DNA of 64,000 nt. Origin: Rhizobacter sp. Root404 (GTDB lineage: Bacteria; Pseudomonadota; Gammaproteobacteria; Burkholderiales; Burkholderiaceae_C). Shown piece after piece: positions 26,546 to 35,339 of this stretch. Under the pieces are notes generated by a model. It was not told the DNA's origin. It was given only the letters and a program-made list of their open reading frames with translations, and ran no database searches. The stretch spans positions 1,160,435 to 1,224,434 of the forward strand of contig NZ_LMDS01000005.1 of NCBI RefSeq assembly GCF_001425865.1, written 5' to 3'. The position numbers and the translations under genes are program-made. Position 1 is the stretch's first letter. Each line of letters begins with the position of its first letter.

Positions 26546-27154
26546 ATGACACGCATGATCGTCCAGTCTCGCGCGGACCGGCTGTTGAAGAAAGATTATT
26601 TGATCATCAGTCAGCTCATCGTCGATGCGTGGCGGGACTACCAGCAATACCCGTTCACGATTCAAACCGCGCACACGCCGAGGACCCGTGCGAGTGCGGT
26701 TCACGACCACATGGTGCTTCGTGCTCGCGAGGCCTTCGCGAGCATGCCCCATGCGAAGTGCATCGACCATAGCGGCCTTTTCATTGTGCTTCTTTACGAC
26801 CGCATCGCATTGCGATTTAAGAAGCTGGACGACGAGTTCCGCTCGTCCAACATTCCAACCCAGCAGAGCCTCGACTTTGTGCGTCAAGAGTCAGAGCTAC
26901 CCGGCATCAAGACCATGATGAACCTGCAGGCCGGCTATCGCCTGAATCGCCTCCAAACGGACCTCGAGGGCGTCTATGTCGCCTGTCCGCGCGGTGCAGA
27001 GAACCTGTGGATCAAAGAGCTGCCGATCGTCAAGATGGCAAGCAGCGCCAGCGTCATCAGTTTCCCGCCGTCCATCAAGCCGACTCCAGCGACTACGTTC
27101 TCGATCAAGGATCAGCCTAAGAGCGACAAGTTGGCAGATAGTGAAGGTGGTTAA
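26546..27154 (+). CDS. hypothetical protein upstream of XRE-ImmA gene
   Basis: 202 residues from ATG 26546. Mostly helical, with RADRLLKKDYLIISQLIVDAW and AVHDHMVLRAREAFASM. No family is recognised. An AT-rich stretch upstream (26460-26500) is the likely promoter; no strong ribosome site is visible, so it may be leaderless or weakly translated. It overlaps the XRE-ImmA gene by 14 bases, suggesting a functional pair such as an antitoxin-like or regulator couple. Function unknown. Confidence 0.65.
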   Translation: MTRMIVQSRADRLLKKDYLIISQLIVDAWRDYQQYPFTIQTAHTPRTRASAVHDHMVLRAREAFASMPHAKCIDHSGLFIVLLYDRIALRFKKLDDEFRSSNIPTQQSLDFVRQESELPGIKTMMNLQAGYRLNRLQTDLEGVYVACPRGAENLWIKELPIVKMASSASVISFPPSIKPTPATTFSIKDQPKSDKLADSEGG

Positions 27155-28265
27155 TCCGAAGATGGTGACCCTCGCTCGAGAGGCGAGGGAACTGACGCAG
27201 GCGGACCTGGCGCAGCGGCTTGGTATCAGCCAAGGCTTGATGTCAAAAATCGAAAACGGAATTGTGCAGACGCCTGCACCAGTGCTTGAGGGACTTGCGT
27301 CGACGCTTGGCTTCCCGGAGGCGTTTTTTTTGCAGCCCGACTCGATCCATGGGGTTGGGACGGACACGTTTCATCAGATGTATCGCCGGCGAAAGGCGCT
27401 GCCGATGAAGACGTTAAAGCGCATCGAGGCACGAGTGAACATTTCCCGCATGCACGCTGATCGCATGCTGAAAGCGGTCAACATCGAGCCAGGTCACGGG
27501 ATTCCGAGGCTCGAGGTAGACGATTTCGATGGTGACATCGAGCGAATCGCCGCAACAGTGCGAGCCTCTTGGCTGCTGCCCAGCGGTCCGGTGGACAACG
27601 TTGTGAAGTGCATCGAGGATGCGGGTGGCATGGTGATCCCGTTCGACTTTGGTACCCAACAAGTCGACGCTACCAGTCTGCGTTATCGCGATTTGCCTCC
27701 ACTCATGTTTCAGAGCAATCATTTGCTGGGGGATCGACAGCGGTTCACGCTTTCGCACGAGCTGGGTCATATGGTCATGCACTCGGTCGTTCCGAACGCG
27801 AATATGGAGAAGGAGGCTGACCGATTCGCTGCCGAGTTTCTAATGCCGGCGCAGGAGATTGGCCCTCAACTCGTAAACCTCACGCTACATCGTGCCGCGC
27901 AGTTGAAGCGCTATTGGCGCGTCTCGATGGCAGCAATCATTTACCGTGCTAGCTCATTGGCCAAGATCACTGAGAACCAGGCGCGTTATCTTCGAATTCA
28001 AATGGGAACAGCGGGGCTTCGCACTCGGGAGCCGGTTGAACTTGACGTTCCTGTAGAACGACCGCGACTCCAGCGTGAGCTGATCGAGCTTCATTTGAAG
28101 GATCTTGGGTACTCGGCGAGTGAACTATGCATGACGCTCGCTTCCACGCCTCAAGACTTCGCCGAGTTGCACATGGATACGCTGCCGATGGCCTATCGCG
28201 CGGGCTTCTTGTCCGCCTCCGATGTTCGCGGCGAAAACGTCGTGGAGCTTCCCCGCCGAAAGTAA
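27141..28265 (+). CDS. XRE regulator fused to ImmA/IrrE metallopeptidase
   Basis: 374 residues from GTG 27141; GTG 27147 or ATG 27162 are also possible. Residues about 8-60 form an XRE helix-turn-helix (LAREARELTQADLAQRLGIS, GLMSKIENG). Residues about 150-270 form the ImmA/IrrE zinc peptidase, with HELGH at 206-210 and a downstream EADRFAAEFLMP. Such fusions act as stress- or signal-responsive regulators of mobile elements, with the peptidase cleaving a repressor or itself. It overlaps the upstream hypothetical gene and starts the cargo region. Confidence 0.85.
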   Translation: MKVVNPKMVTLAREARELTQADLAQRLGISQGLMSKIENGIVQTPAPVLEGLASTLGFPEAFFLQPDSIHGVGTDTFHQMYRRRKALPMKTLKRIEARVNISRMHADRMLKAVNIEPGHGIPRLEVDDFDGDIERIAATVRASWLLPSGPVDNVVKCIEDAGGMVIPFDFGTQQVDATSLRYRDLPPLMFQSNHLLGDRQRFTLSHELGHMVMHSVVPNANMEKEADRFAAEFLMPAQEIGPQLVNLTLHRAAQLKRYWRVSMAAIIYRASSLAKITENQARYLRIQMGTAGLRTREPVELDVPVERPRLQRELIELHLKDLGYSASELCMTLASTPQDFAELHMDTLPMAYRAGFLSASDVRGENVVELPRRK

Positions 28266-28312
28266 TTGGCGCCCACAGGCGAGCAATAGCAGATCCATAG
28301 AAAGGCGCCAAG

Positions 28313-28906
28313 ATGATCTTGACACTGACGGGCGCATCCGGCGCAGGTAAATCTACGCTTGCGAAAGCTTTGGTGTGCTTACTACCAGGTTCAGAACTGT
28401 CGCCGGGCTGCACTACACGCGCCATTCGGCCTTCTGAAACCGCGGCGGACGTGGTTCACCTGAGCGAGGAGCGGTTCAGTGAGATGCGTGAGCGTGGAGA
28501 CTTCCTGTGGACAGTAGAGGTTCACGGCCTCTGGTATGGAACACTTCGACGTGTAGTCGCTGACGGACTCGAAGACCAAGCACACTGCCTACTATTCGCA
28601 CTTACACCTGAAGTGCTGCCGATCCTCAAAGACTTCGCGCGAAAAGCCGGCTACGGCGATGAGGTGCGTTCAGTTTATGTCACCTCCCCTGAGCCTACCG
28701 CTCTTCGTGCCCGGCTGAGCGCACGTGGGGACGACAACGAAACTATCGAGCGCCGCTTGGACGATTGCGAGACCTGGGACGCCACAGCCCGCTCTTCTTA
28801 CCTATACGATCTTTTCGTCCCCGGTGAGGGCGATGTAGAGCGGAACGCGAGGGGATTAATCGATACGCTTGGCATTCTGAAATCGAATCAATCAGGGACG
28901 GCATAA
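28313..28906 (+). CDS. guanylate-kinase-like P-loop protein
   Basis: 197 residues, the usual length of guanylate kinase. Walker A GASGAGKS (residues 7-14), GMP-binding region CTTRAIRPSE (33-42) and GDFLWTVEVHGLWYGT (62-77), which parallels the EVHGNYYGT element of Gmk. ARGDDNETIERRL near residues 142-154 resembles the lid. It probably phosphorylates GMP or a related nucleotide. It is not a housekeeping copy: it lies in AT-richer cargo DNA, two bases before a zinc-ribbon gene of unknown function. A role in nucleotide-based defence or in modifying a nucleotide is possible. Confidence 0.75.
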   Translation: MILTLTGASGAGKSTLAKALVCLLPGSELSPGCTTRAIRPSETAADVVHLSEERFSEMRERGDFLWTVEVHGLWYGTLRRVVADGLEDQAHCLLFALTPEVLPILKDFARKAGYGDEVRSVYVTSPEPTALRARLSARGDDNETIERRLDDCETWDATARSSYLYDLFVPGEGDVERNARGLIDTLGILKSNQSGTA

Positions 28907-28908
28907 AA

Positions 28909-30045
28909 ATGTTCTATTCGAGAAGGCTGAATTCCGAATCCGGCATCGTAGAAGTATGGGAGTGTGACTGGGACAAGCATCAAACCGGGATGGCAAAAAA
29001 GATCTTCATCCGCAAACACTGTGATGAAGGGCAGCTTGAGATGCCGCACGAGCAATATTCGGCTGCGGCCGCAATCTGCTGGGCACCTGGACGTACCATC
29101 GGGAATATCGCCGTTAACTCAGAAGAAGTATTTGGAAGCTTCGGCGGCAAGAGTGGAACGAACGCAATCTTGCCTTGTCACATTGTCCCTTGCGGGAAGT
29201 TCAGAAATGGAGCATCTCGGTGGTATTGCAAGACTCATCAGATTCATTGGGGAACCAAAGCAGATATAGCAGCTCTCCCTGAGTCTGGAGATGTTACCTG
29301 CAGCAACCACCTGATGGAGATGAGCTACGTTGTCGATCCGCTCGTACTGGAATTCAGTGACTACGAAGAGATAGGGATTTGGTGTTCGCTTCCGCCGGCA
29401 ATTTCATCTCGTCCAATCGAGAAGCGCCCGCCAAAGATTCACATTCATAAGCGGTTCACGGGAAACGAGAAAAAGTCTCTCGATCGCGACTTCGACGCCG
29501 TCGTGTTCTCATACAACCAGGATCTAGGCCTATTCGCAAACGACCAGATTACGCAGATCCAAGTTACGCCTCCGGCTGCATATGAATTTGTCAACTCGAT
29601 CGAACAAGGGCGTGAAATGGGGTGTGTTAGTTGCAAAAAATGTGGCTATCCACACCTCGACCTCGGGTCATTTGCGAATAATCCCCACGCGAAACACTTT
29701 TGCGGAAATTGTGGAAATGATAGTATTTGGAGTGAAGGGAAAATTGTCTCTACTCCGCTGAAGCCACTCCACGATCAATTTCACAAGAGTAATTGCTATG
29801 TGGTGCCGGACCGGTCATTGAACTTGGATGACTACGATGGTCGGCATTTTGAGCTGTGGGCTTCAACTCCGGCAGTCGTGTGGACTGCCGATCGTCCGCA
29901 AGAACGGGGAATTCATGTGCACGTCTTTGAGGGCGAAGGGCCCCGGCGCATCGAAGACGACACTTTTGGAACTGTCATTTATCAGGGTAAGCCGTTAGAC
30001 CGTGCAACGCTTTGGGCCATGATGAGGGAACACACTCTCTACTGA
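28909..30045 (+). CDS. uncharacterised zinc-ribbon protein paired with guanylate-kinase-like gene
   Basis: 378 residues; the family is not recognised. A cluster of cysteines and histidines at residues 239-268 reads C-X2-C-X2-C-X3-H-X-D, then H260-X2-H263-X-C265-X2-C268, a zinc-ribbon or binuclear site. More Cys/His pairs lie in PCHIVPCGKFRNGASRWYC and KTHQIHW (about 90-117). The rest is beta-rich. It starts two bases after the guanylate-kinase-like stop, so they form one unit. Base composition is lower in GC than the T4SS genes, a sign of separate acquisition. No function is assigned. Confidence 0.7.
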   Translation: MFYSRRLNSESGIVEVWECDWDKHQTGMAKKIFIRKHCDEGQLEMPHEQYSAAAAICWAPGRTIGNIAVNSEEVFGSFGGKSGTNAILPCHIVPCGKFRNGASRWYCKTHQIHWGTKADIAALPESGDVTCSNHLMEMSYVVDPLVLEFSDYEEIGIWCSLPPAISSRPIEKRPPKIHIHKRFTGNEKKSLDRDFDAVVFSYNQDLGLFANDQITQIQVTPPAAYEFVNSIEQGREMGCVSCKKCGYPHLDLGSFANNPHAKHFCGNCGNDSIWSEGKIVSTPLKPLHDQFHKSNCYVVPDRSLNLDDYDGRHFELWASTPAVVWTADRPQERGIHVHVFEGEGPRRIEDDTFGTVIYQGKPLDRATLWAMMREHTLY

Positions 30046-30144
30046 AACGAAAGGCGCCGTGTGGCTGTTTCCGCTGCCAAGTTTGACCGGTCATCAACCA
30101 ACGGTCTCTGCGCAGATCTCGCACCCCGGGGTCGACCGACGTTG

Positions 30145-31050
30145 CTAAGAGGAGAAGAACATCGACCGCTCCTCAGCGGTGTGGAGACTGTGCTTCGCAA
30201 TGTGGGACTGGGCGGCCGGCACCTGCTCAGACTTCAGGTCCCACGGTAGATCGTCGAAGTTGATCTCGGCGATGATGCTCGAGAAGTCCTTGTCATAGCA
30301 GTCCTTCAACACTTTCATGTCTGTCGACGGGAAGCTATCTTTGAAGTCCTTGTTATAGCGGGGCTGGAAGTACCGGATGAGGGACGCTTCGTAGAGTGCG
30401 ACTCGCTCCTTCTCCGTAGTGCCGTAGAGCTTGTCGATCCCAGCGCGAATCCGCTCCGTCCCACTGCTGAGATCCTTCGCAAAGGGATTGAACATCGTCA
30501 ACATTCGGTTGGCAGAGATCACTTCCAGCAGCAGCACCGTAAGTTGCTTGCCTGGTGGGGCCCCGATTTGGAGGGAGATCTTCTGGAGCGTCTCGTGCTT
30601 CTCAAGGCGATCGAGCGCTGCTCGCTCGCCGGCCTTTCCATAGGCCTGCCCGATGTAGAGCACGTCGAAGTGGACCGGATGCACCTGCTTAATGGCCTGC
30701 GCCATGTCCACATCGTCTATCCCGTGTTCCTCTCCGTCCTTGCCGAGAACACGAAATAACTGGTCTTCCTTCACTAGGGTCGATCCCTCTGGAAGTCTCG
30801 ACTTGACGACCACCGGGTTGTCGCCGACTTTGAACTTGATCAAGGCCATCTGACCTGCCTGTTCAACTTCCTCGAGGAAGACCCGAGGGGTAAGTCCAAT
30901 GAGGTAGATATGACACTTCTTGCTGACCTCTTCGAACTCTTCGAGCCGCTCCTTTTCGTAGATCGCCGCTGCCGGCATGACGACAAAGCTGTCTGCGTGC
31001 AGCATTAGAGCGTGCTCGATGTCGTACTGCTTCTTCGAGAAATCAAACAC
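30145..31050 (-). CDS. GIY-YIG-like nuclease-fold protein
   Basis: 301 residues. VLYIGQAYGKAGERAALDRL (130-149) provides the YIG element and an arginine. YEASLIRYFQPRYN (220-233) matches the glutamate-plus-asparagine motif of GIY-YIG enzymes (E221, N233). A candidate for the first GIY strand is HIYLIG (47-52). The N-terminal 120 residues are an extra domain. It could be a DNA nuclease or an inactive fold member. It converges on the zinc-ribbon gene, with 99 bases between the stops. Confidence 0.55.
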   Translation of the reverse strand: MFDFSKKQYDIEHALMLHADSFVVMPAAAIYEKERLEEFEEVSKKCHIYLIGLTPRVFLEEVEQAGQMALIKFKVGDNPVVVKSRLPEGSTLVKEDQLFRVLGKDGEEHGIDDVDMAQAIKQVHPVHFDVLYIGQAYGKAGERAALDRLEKHETLQKISLQIGAPPGKQLTVLLLEVISANRMLTMFNPFAKDLSSGTERIRAGIDKLYGTTEKERVALYEASLIRYFQPRYNKDFKDSFPSTDMKVLKDCYDKDFSSIIAEINFDDLPWDLKSEQVPAAQSHIAKHSLHTAEERSMFFSS

Positions 31051-31253
31051 CTTGGCGAACCTTATGTTGTGTCAGTCGACTATCGCATATCGAGCGTGCG
31101 CAGACGACCCGGGCGGCGAGCGGGCGCTCATCCATACGATGGTCAGCGATCAACGTGCGGCTCGGTCAGGGCCGACCAGCGGAATGCGATGGCCAACCAT
31201 CACCCCTATCGGAACCACGTCGAAGCTGAGTCAACGGCATACACGCCGCCTGC

Positions 31254-31367
31254 ATGAGGTCAAGCGCCCCGCTCTTCTTCAAGCAGTGGGGAGGCGTACG
31301 CAACAAGTTCGCCGGTCGCGAGCTGCACGGCCGGATCTACGACGAGATGGGCGGCGTGAGGCGCTAG
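31254..31367 (+). pseudogene. remnant of a DUF5131 (Gp37/Gp68) gene, C-terminal end
   Basis: An open frame of 37 codons whose product contains LFFKQWGGVRNKFAGREL and GRIYDEM, the conserved C-terminus of DUF5131 phage-type proteins (FFFKQWGGVRKK...GRTYDEMP). The remaining 200-plus residues are absent upstream, so it is a 5'-truncated remnant. Its end overlaps the 3' end of the convergent MmeI-like gene by four bases, which suggests that insertion of the restriction gene or a deletion removed the rest. Confidence 0.65.
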
Positions 31368-34309
31368 GCCGCGATGCGTTTGAGGTTAAGTGCAAGCATG
31401 CGGGTGAAGATTTCATCGTCCGTCATCGTTGACGAGTAGTCCGCCCATCCGTATGCAGCCGCGACTGCCATATCGATCTTCTCGTGGGCGCCAACGAGCC
31501 ACGCCGGCCGCTCGTTATAGAGCTTCGTCAGCGTACGCTGAGCCACCTCGACTTCGTGGCCTTCTCGTGGTCTGATCAGCGGCGCATAGGGCGACGATGA
31601 CATTCCCAACGGCACGATGTCGGGTTCACGGGTGACCCACACCGCCGGATGGACCCAGTCTTGACGAAGGTCGTCTAGTCGTTTGGCCGCATCAGCGATG
31701 CCGGTCGCTGCCGCAGCGATCGTGTCCGGCAGGCCGGCCGGTATGAGCGCGCCAGCAGTTGTCACCTCGGTTGTCTTGCTGGCGGTATCAGCCGGCGTCA
31801 GGCCGGACGGGAACGGAAAGGTGTCGAACGATGTCGTGGGCGTGTAGCGCGGGCGGTCATCGAGATTTGTGCCCAACCGAAGCGACCACAGGACGTGGAA
31901 CCGACTTTGCAAGATGCCAAAGGTCGCGTCGTCCGACCGGGCGAAAGCTATCAGGGCATGGTCCGGAAGAACGCTGGCGTGCATCCAGGTGAAGATTCGG
32001 TGTTTCGCCGTGCCGAGCACGACCAGGTAGCGGGGCAGGCCAGCCAGGGCCGAACGGAGCTGGGGAATGGGTTCGGCCAGCAGCCACCAGTATTTCTTGT
32101 ATGACGCGCGCGGGTTGTGATCGCGTTCGGGCTTGACGGTTTCGACAACGTATTTGTACGGTGCCTCGTACAGGCTCGCGTCTTCAGCGGACATGTCCGT
32201 GCCGAAGTCGATGATCCACTTGTCCTTAGGCCTCTCGATCACGCCTTTACCGTTTGCCCACGGCTTGACCACTTCGGCATTGGAACGGCCACCAGGATTT
32301 GGCATCGCCAACCACTTGCGGGCGAGTTCGCCGGGGATATCGAATGGGCCTGCCTTGACGGTCGTGTAGTAGGCCGCGCCCTGGTTTTCGGCCAGTACGT
32401 TCGCCGTCGTCAGGTCGGCTCCGGAACTGAGGTCAGCGTTGATCTTCGTGACGACAACGCCATCGAGCCGCGGCGGCACCTCGAAGGCTTTGCTGGCGAA
32501 AGCGACGAGGCATACCTGAAGCGACGCGCCTTCGTTGACCCACGGCAGCGAACTCCACGCGTCATAGATGGTGGCGCTCTGATCAATGTCGTCGAGCACC
32601 TTGCGGTTCAGGCCGCCACGAAGGCTGTCCGTTGCCACCAAGCCTGCGGCGCCGAGTTCGCCGGCGACAACTTTGGCGCGCGCCTTCTCAAACCAATAGC
32701 AGACTAGGTCGGCAAAGCCGACGACACGACCCTTGTAGGCGTCGCGCAGTCGATCCGTGTATTCGTCGCCAACCTCACGCCTCATCTTCTTCGTCCCGAG
32801 GAACGGGGGGTTGCCGACCACGACTGTCGCAGCTGGCCACTCGGCTTCCGTCCCGTCGACATTGACGATGGCATCGCGGTTCTCAATGCAATCAAGCGGT
32901 TCCAGGATCGGGTTCGTCTTAAACGCGTAGCCGTGCTGCAGTCGCCATTGCAGCTCACCGATCCAGACTGTGACGCGCGCCAATTCGGCGGCGAATTCGT
33001 TGATCTCGATGCCCAGTACGTTATGTGGCCCCGTCACGTCTTGCTGGCGGTGCAACCCGAGCGTTTCGGCTTCGAGGTTGACCCTGTGCTCAATGTCCTT
33101 GAGAGTTCGGAGGGCCAGGTAGAGGAAATTGCCACTCCCACACGCCGGATCGAGAACCTTAAATTGCTTCAACTTCTCCAGGTAGGCGTTGAAGACGAGT
33201 TGCGCCTCTTTTTCCGCCGCGTTGGCGCTCGTCCGGACGCGGCCATACTTGACCTTGTCCATGATCGTCTTCGCCTCTTCGCGGAGCCGATCGCGCTTCT
33301 CCAGCAAATCAGCGATCCGCTTGGCGACCAGCGCCCATTCGGCCAACAATGGGGTTTCGACGACCGGCTTGACGATGCGCAAAATCGTCGCCGGATCGGT
33401 GTAGTGGGCACCCAGCTGGGCACGCTTGCCGGGGTCAAGGCCGCGCTCGAACAGCGTTCCGAAAATGCTGGGATCGATAGCGCTCCAGTTCATGCCACTG
33501 GCGTTGCGCAACGACGTGACATCTTCGGCGGACAGCGGCGGCACCTTGATGTTATGGAACAGGCCGCCGTTGAACCACAGGATGTCCTCTGCGCCGAAAA
33601 GGCCACCATCACGCATGGACTCGAACAGCTTGCCAAGTTGATGACCCAGAACCGTCGGGGTCACGTGCACGCCCACCAGGCGCTCGAACAGCTTTGCGGG
33701 CAAGAGATCGACATCTTCAGCAAAGAAGCAAAACAGGCACTGGGTCAGGAAGTGTGAGACCTCGCTGGGCGGTACGCCAGCGATTCGCAGCCGGTCGGCC
33801 GTTTCAGCAAATGTCGTCGCAGCCTCTTCGGTGATCTGCTTGGTCGTTTTGGCCGGCTTGAATTTCTCCGGCGACTTAAAGAGCCAGCGAAGCTTCTCCT
33901 GAACGTCTGGCCGGGTAAGCTCCTCGAGCAAGATCGTGTGCTGTTCGCTGGGCGTGCCGGTGAAGTGCGTGTGAATCTCGATCTTGAGCCGGTCGCTGAC
34001 GACCAGCAGGGCCGGGTTGTCGAGCGGCAGCGCATACAGCATGAGCTGCTTGAGCGCCCCTTCGAGACTCTTGCCGGGAGCTTTGTATTCCCAGCCGAAA
34101 TGGCCACGCATCCAGACGTCCGCATAGCCCTTACCCGTACCGGTCTTCGTTAGGCCGCGCTCGAAACAGTAGTTCTCGACGTCGCCAGGCGTAGGTACGC
34201 CCAGGACGGCGCAGAGGTCCATGAAATGCGGCTGCGCGCCTGCGCGTTCGTTGAGTCCGTAGGCCGGTCCGCCGGCACCCCATTTTTTGATGAATTCTTG
34301 TGGCGTCAT
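31364..34309 (-). CDS. MmeI-like type IIL restriction-methylase
   Basis: 981 residues, the usual length for single-chain type IIL enzymes. N-terminal nuclease motif D64-X9-E74-X-K76 (ADVWMRGHFGWEYKAPGK). A helical spacer follows, then the adenine methyltransferase core: motif I DPACGSGNFL (387-396) and motif IV GNPPF (N500-F503). A target-recognition domain occupies the region after about residue 620. It would methylate one strand of its site and cut unmodified DNA at a distance, so no separate methylase is needed. It lies between a DUF5131 remnant and a divergent TIR gene, as part of a defence cluster. Confidence 0.85.
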   Translation of the reverse strand: MTPQEFIKKWGAGGPAYGLNERAGAQPHFMDLCAVLGVPTPGDVENYCFERGLTKTGTGKGYADVWMRGHFGWEYKAPGKSLEGALKQLMLYALPLDNPALLVVSDRLKIEIHTHFTGTPSEQHTILLEELTRPDVQEKLRWLFKSPEKFKPAKTTKQITEEAATTFAETADRLRIAGVPPSEVSHFLTQCLFCFFAEDVDLLPAKLFERLVGVHVTPTVLGHQLGKLFESMRDGGLFGAEDILWFNGGLFHNIKVPPLSAEDVTSLRNASGMNWSAIDPSIFGTLFERGLDPGKRAQLGAHYTDPATILRIVKPVVETPLLAEWALVAKRIADLLEKRDRLREEAKTIMDKVKYGRVRTSANAAEKEAQLVFNAYLEKLKQFKVLDPACGSGNFLYLALRTLKDIEHRVNLEAETLGLHRQQDVTGPHNVLGIEINEFAAELARVTVWIGELQWRLQHGYAFKTNPILEPLDCIENRDAIVNVDGTEAEWPAATVVVGNPPFLGTKKMRREVGDEYTDRLRDAYKGRVVGFADLVCYWFEKARAKVVAGELGAAGLVATDSLRGGLNRKVLDDIDQSATIYDAWSSLPWVNEGASLQVCLVAFASKAFEVPPRLDGVVVTKINADLSSGADLTTANVLAENQGAAYYTTVKAGPFDIPGELARKWLAMPNPGGRSNAEVVKPWANGKGVIERPKDKWIIDFGTDMSAEDASLYEAPYKYVVETVKPERDHNPRASYKKYWWLLAEPIPQLRSALAGLPRYLVVLGTAKHRIFTWMHASVLPDHALIAFARSDDATFGILQSRFHVLWSLRLGTNLDDRPRYTPTTSFDTFPFPSGLTPADTASKTTEVTTAGALIPAGLPDTIAAAATGIADAAKRLDDLRQDWVHPAVWVTREPDIVPLGMSSSPYAPLIRPREGHEVEVAQRTLTKLYNERPAWLVGAHEKIDMAVAAAYGWADYSSTMTDDEIFTRMLALNLKRIAA

Positions 34310-34396
34310 GGACGGGCATTGTCACCGACCACGACGGTCCCTTCGTCCCGATGAGCTGCCCTAAACTGGTGGCCTTGCAGCCCAGCCGCACCCATC

Positions 34397-35185
34397 ATGG
34401 CTCGCATCGAGAAGACCGTTTTCATCAGCTACCGTAGAGCGGACGAAGCCTGGGCGCTGGTGGTCTACAACTGGCTGACGCAGCACGGCTATGACGCCTT
34501 CATCGACTACGAGGGGCTCGCTAGCGGGTCGTTCGAGACGGCGATCATCGAAAACATCAAAGCACGGGCCCACTTTCTGGTGCTGCTGACGCCGACAGCA
34601 CTGAGCCGTTGCAATGAGACTGGCGATTGGCTGCGTCGCGAGATCGAAGAGGCGATGGCCAGCCGACGCAACATCGTGCCGCTCATGTTCGCTGGTTTCG
34701 ATTTCACGGCCCTGTATCAGCAAGCGCAGATGACCGGCAAGCTTGCGATGCTTCAGCAATACAACGGGCTGCGCGTCGCGTCTGTCGACTTCGAGCCGAC
34801 CATGCAGAAGCTTGCCACCAGATTCCTCAACGTTGCGCTTGATGCAGTCCTGCATCCACCGTCGATCCGTGCCGAGGAAATCGCACGCGAACAGCAGGCG
34901 GCAGCGAACGCCAACCTGCAAGCGGACGAAATTGACTTTCTGCGTATGGAGCTGGCGGAGGCGAAGGCCAAGCTGAAGGACTTCGAATGCCCGCAGTGCG
35001 AGGCGCCGTTAGAGTTACGGGTGTTCCACAACAAGACGGCGGAGTACCGGGGCAAGAGCATTGACCACGACGTCGAGTATGTACGCTTCACCTGTGGCTA
35101 TGAGATGGTCGACGGAACGACAACGACGGAATGCAAGTGCGAATCGCTGGAGCCCGAGCCGCCCGAGCGCGACCTGCGAGATTGA
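34397..35185 (+). CDS. TIR-domain protein with C-terminal zinc ribbon
   Basis: 262 residues. TIR domain at residues 7-150: VFISYRRADE (8-17), DAFIDYEGL, and W78LRREIEEAM, where E82 aligns with the catalytic glutamate of NAD-cleaving TIR proteins. A coiled coil follows (about 155-195: AREQQAAANANLQADEIDFL). A cysteine cluster follows in FECPQCEAPLELRV, FTCGYE and ECKCE, a zinc-ribbon-like module. Bacterial TIR proteins often deplete NAD on phage sensing. It diverges from the MmeI-like gene with 87 bases between and lies upstream of a large ATPase gene on the other strand, which could be a partner sensor. Confidence 0.8.
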   Translation: MARIEKTVFISYRRADEAWALVVYNWLTQHGYDAFIDYEGLASGSFETAIIENIKARAHFLVLLTPTALSRCNETGDWLRREIEEAMASRRNIVPLMFAGFDFTALYQQAQMTGKLAMLQQYNGLRVASVDFEPTMQKLATRFLNVALDAVLHPPSIRAEEIAREQQAAANANLQADEIDFLRMELAEAKAKLKDFECPQCEAPLELRVFHNKTAEYRGKSIDHDVEYVRFTCGYEMVDGTTTTECKCESLEPEPPERDLRD

Positions 35186-35204
35186 CACTAGGCCCGCTGC
35201 CGCC

Positions 35205-35330
35205 ATGTCCATCATTTAGGACATCATCGACCTGCTGATTTTGCGCAAACAGGAGAAGAAGCTGGAACCGGACATTGTGCTTGCGCCGCTTACGAAGGCG
35301 CTCGCATTGAGGCGATTCGCGCAAAGGCGA
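35205..35330 (+). pseudogene. possible remnant of a small gene with in-frame stop
   Basis: After the TIR stop, an ATG at 35205 is followed by three codons and a TAG at 35217-35219. The same frame then reads DIIDLLILRKQEKKLEPDIV and LAPLTKALALRR without further stops to the end of the gap. The pattern looks like a short coding sequence broken by a nonsense change. Too short to assign to a family. Confidence 0.3.
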
Positions 35331-35339
35331 CCAATCTAT

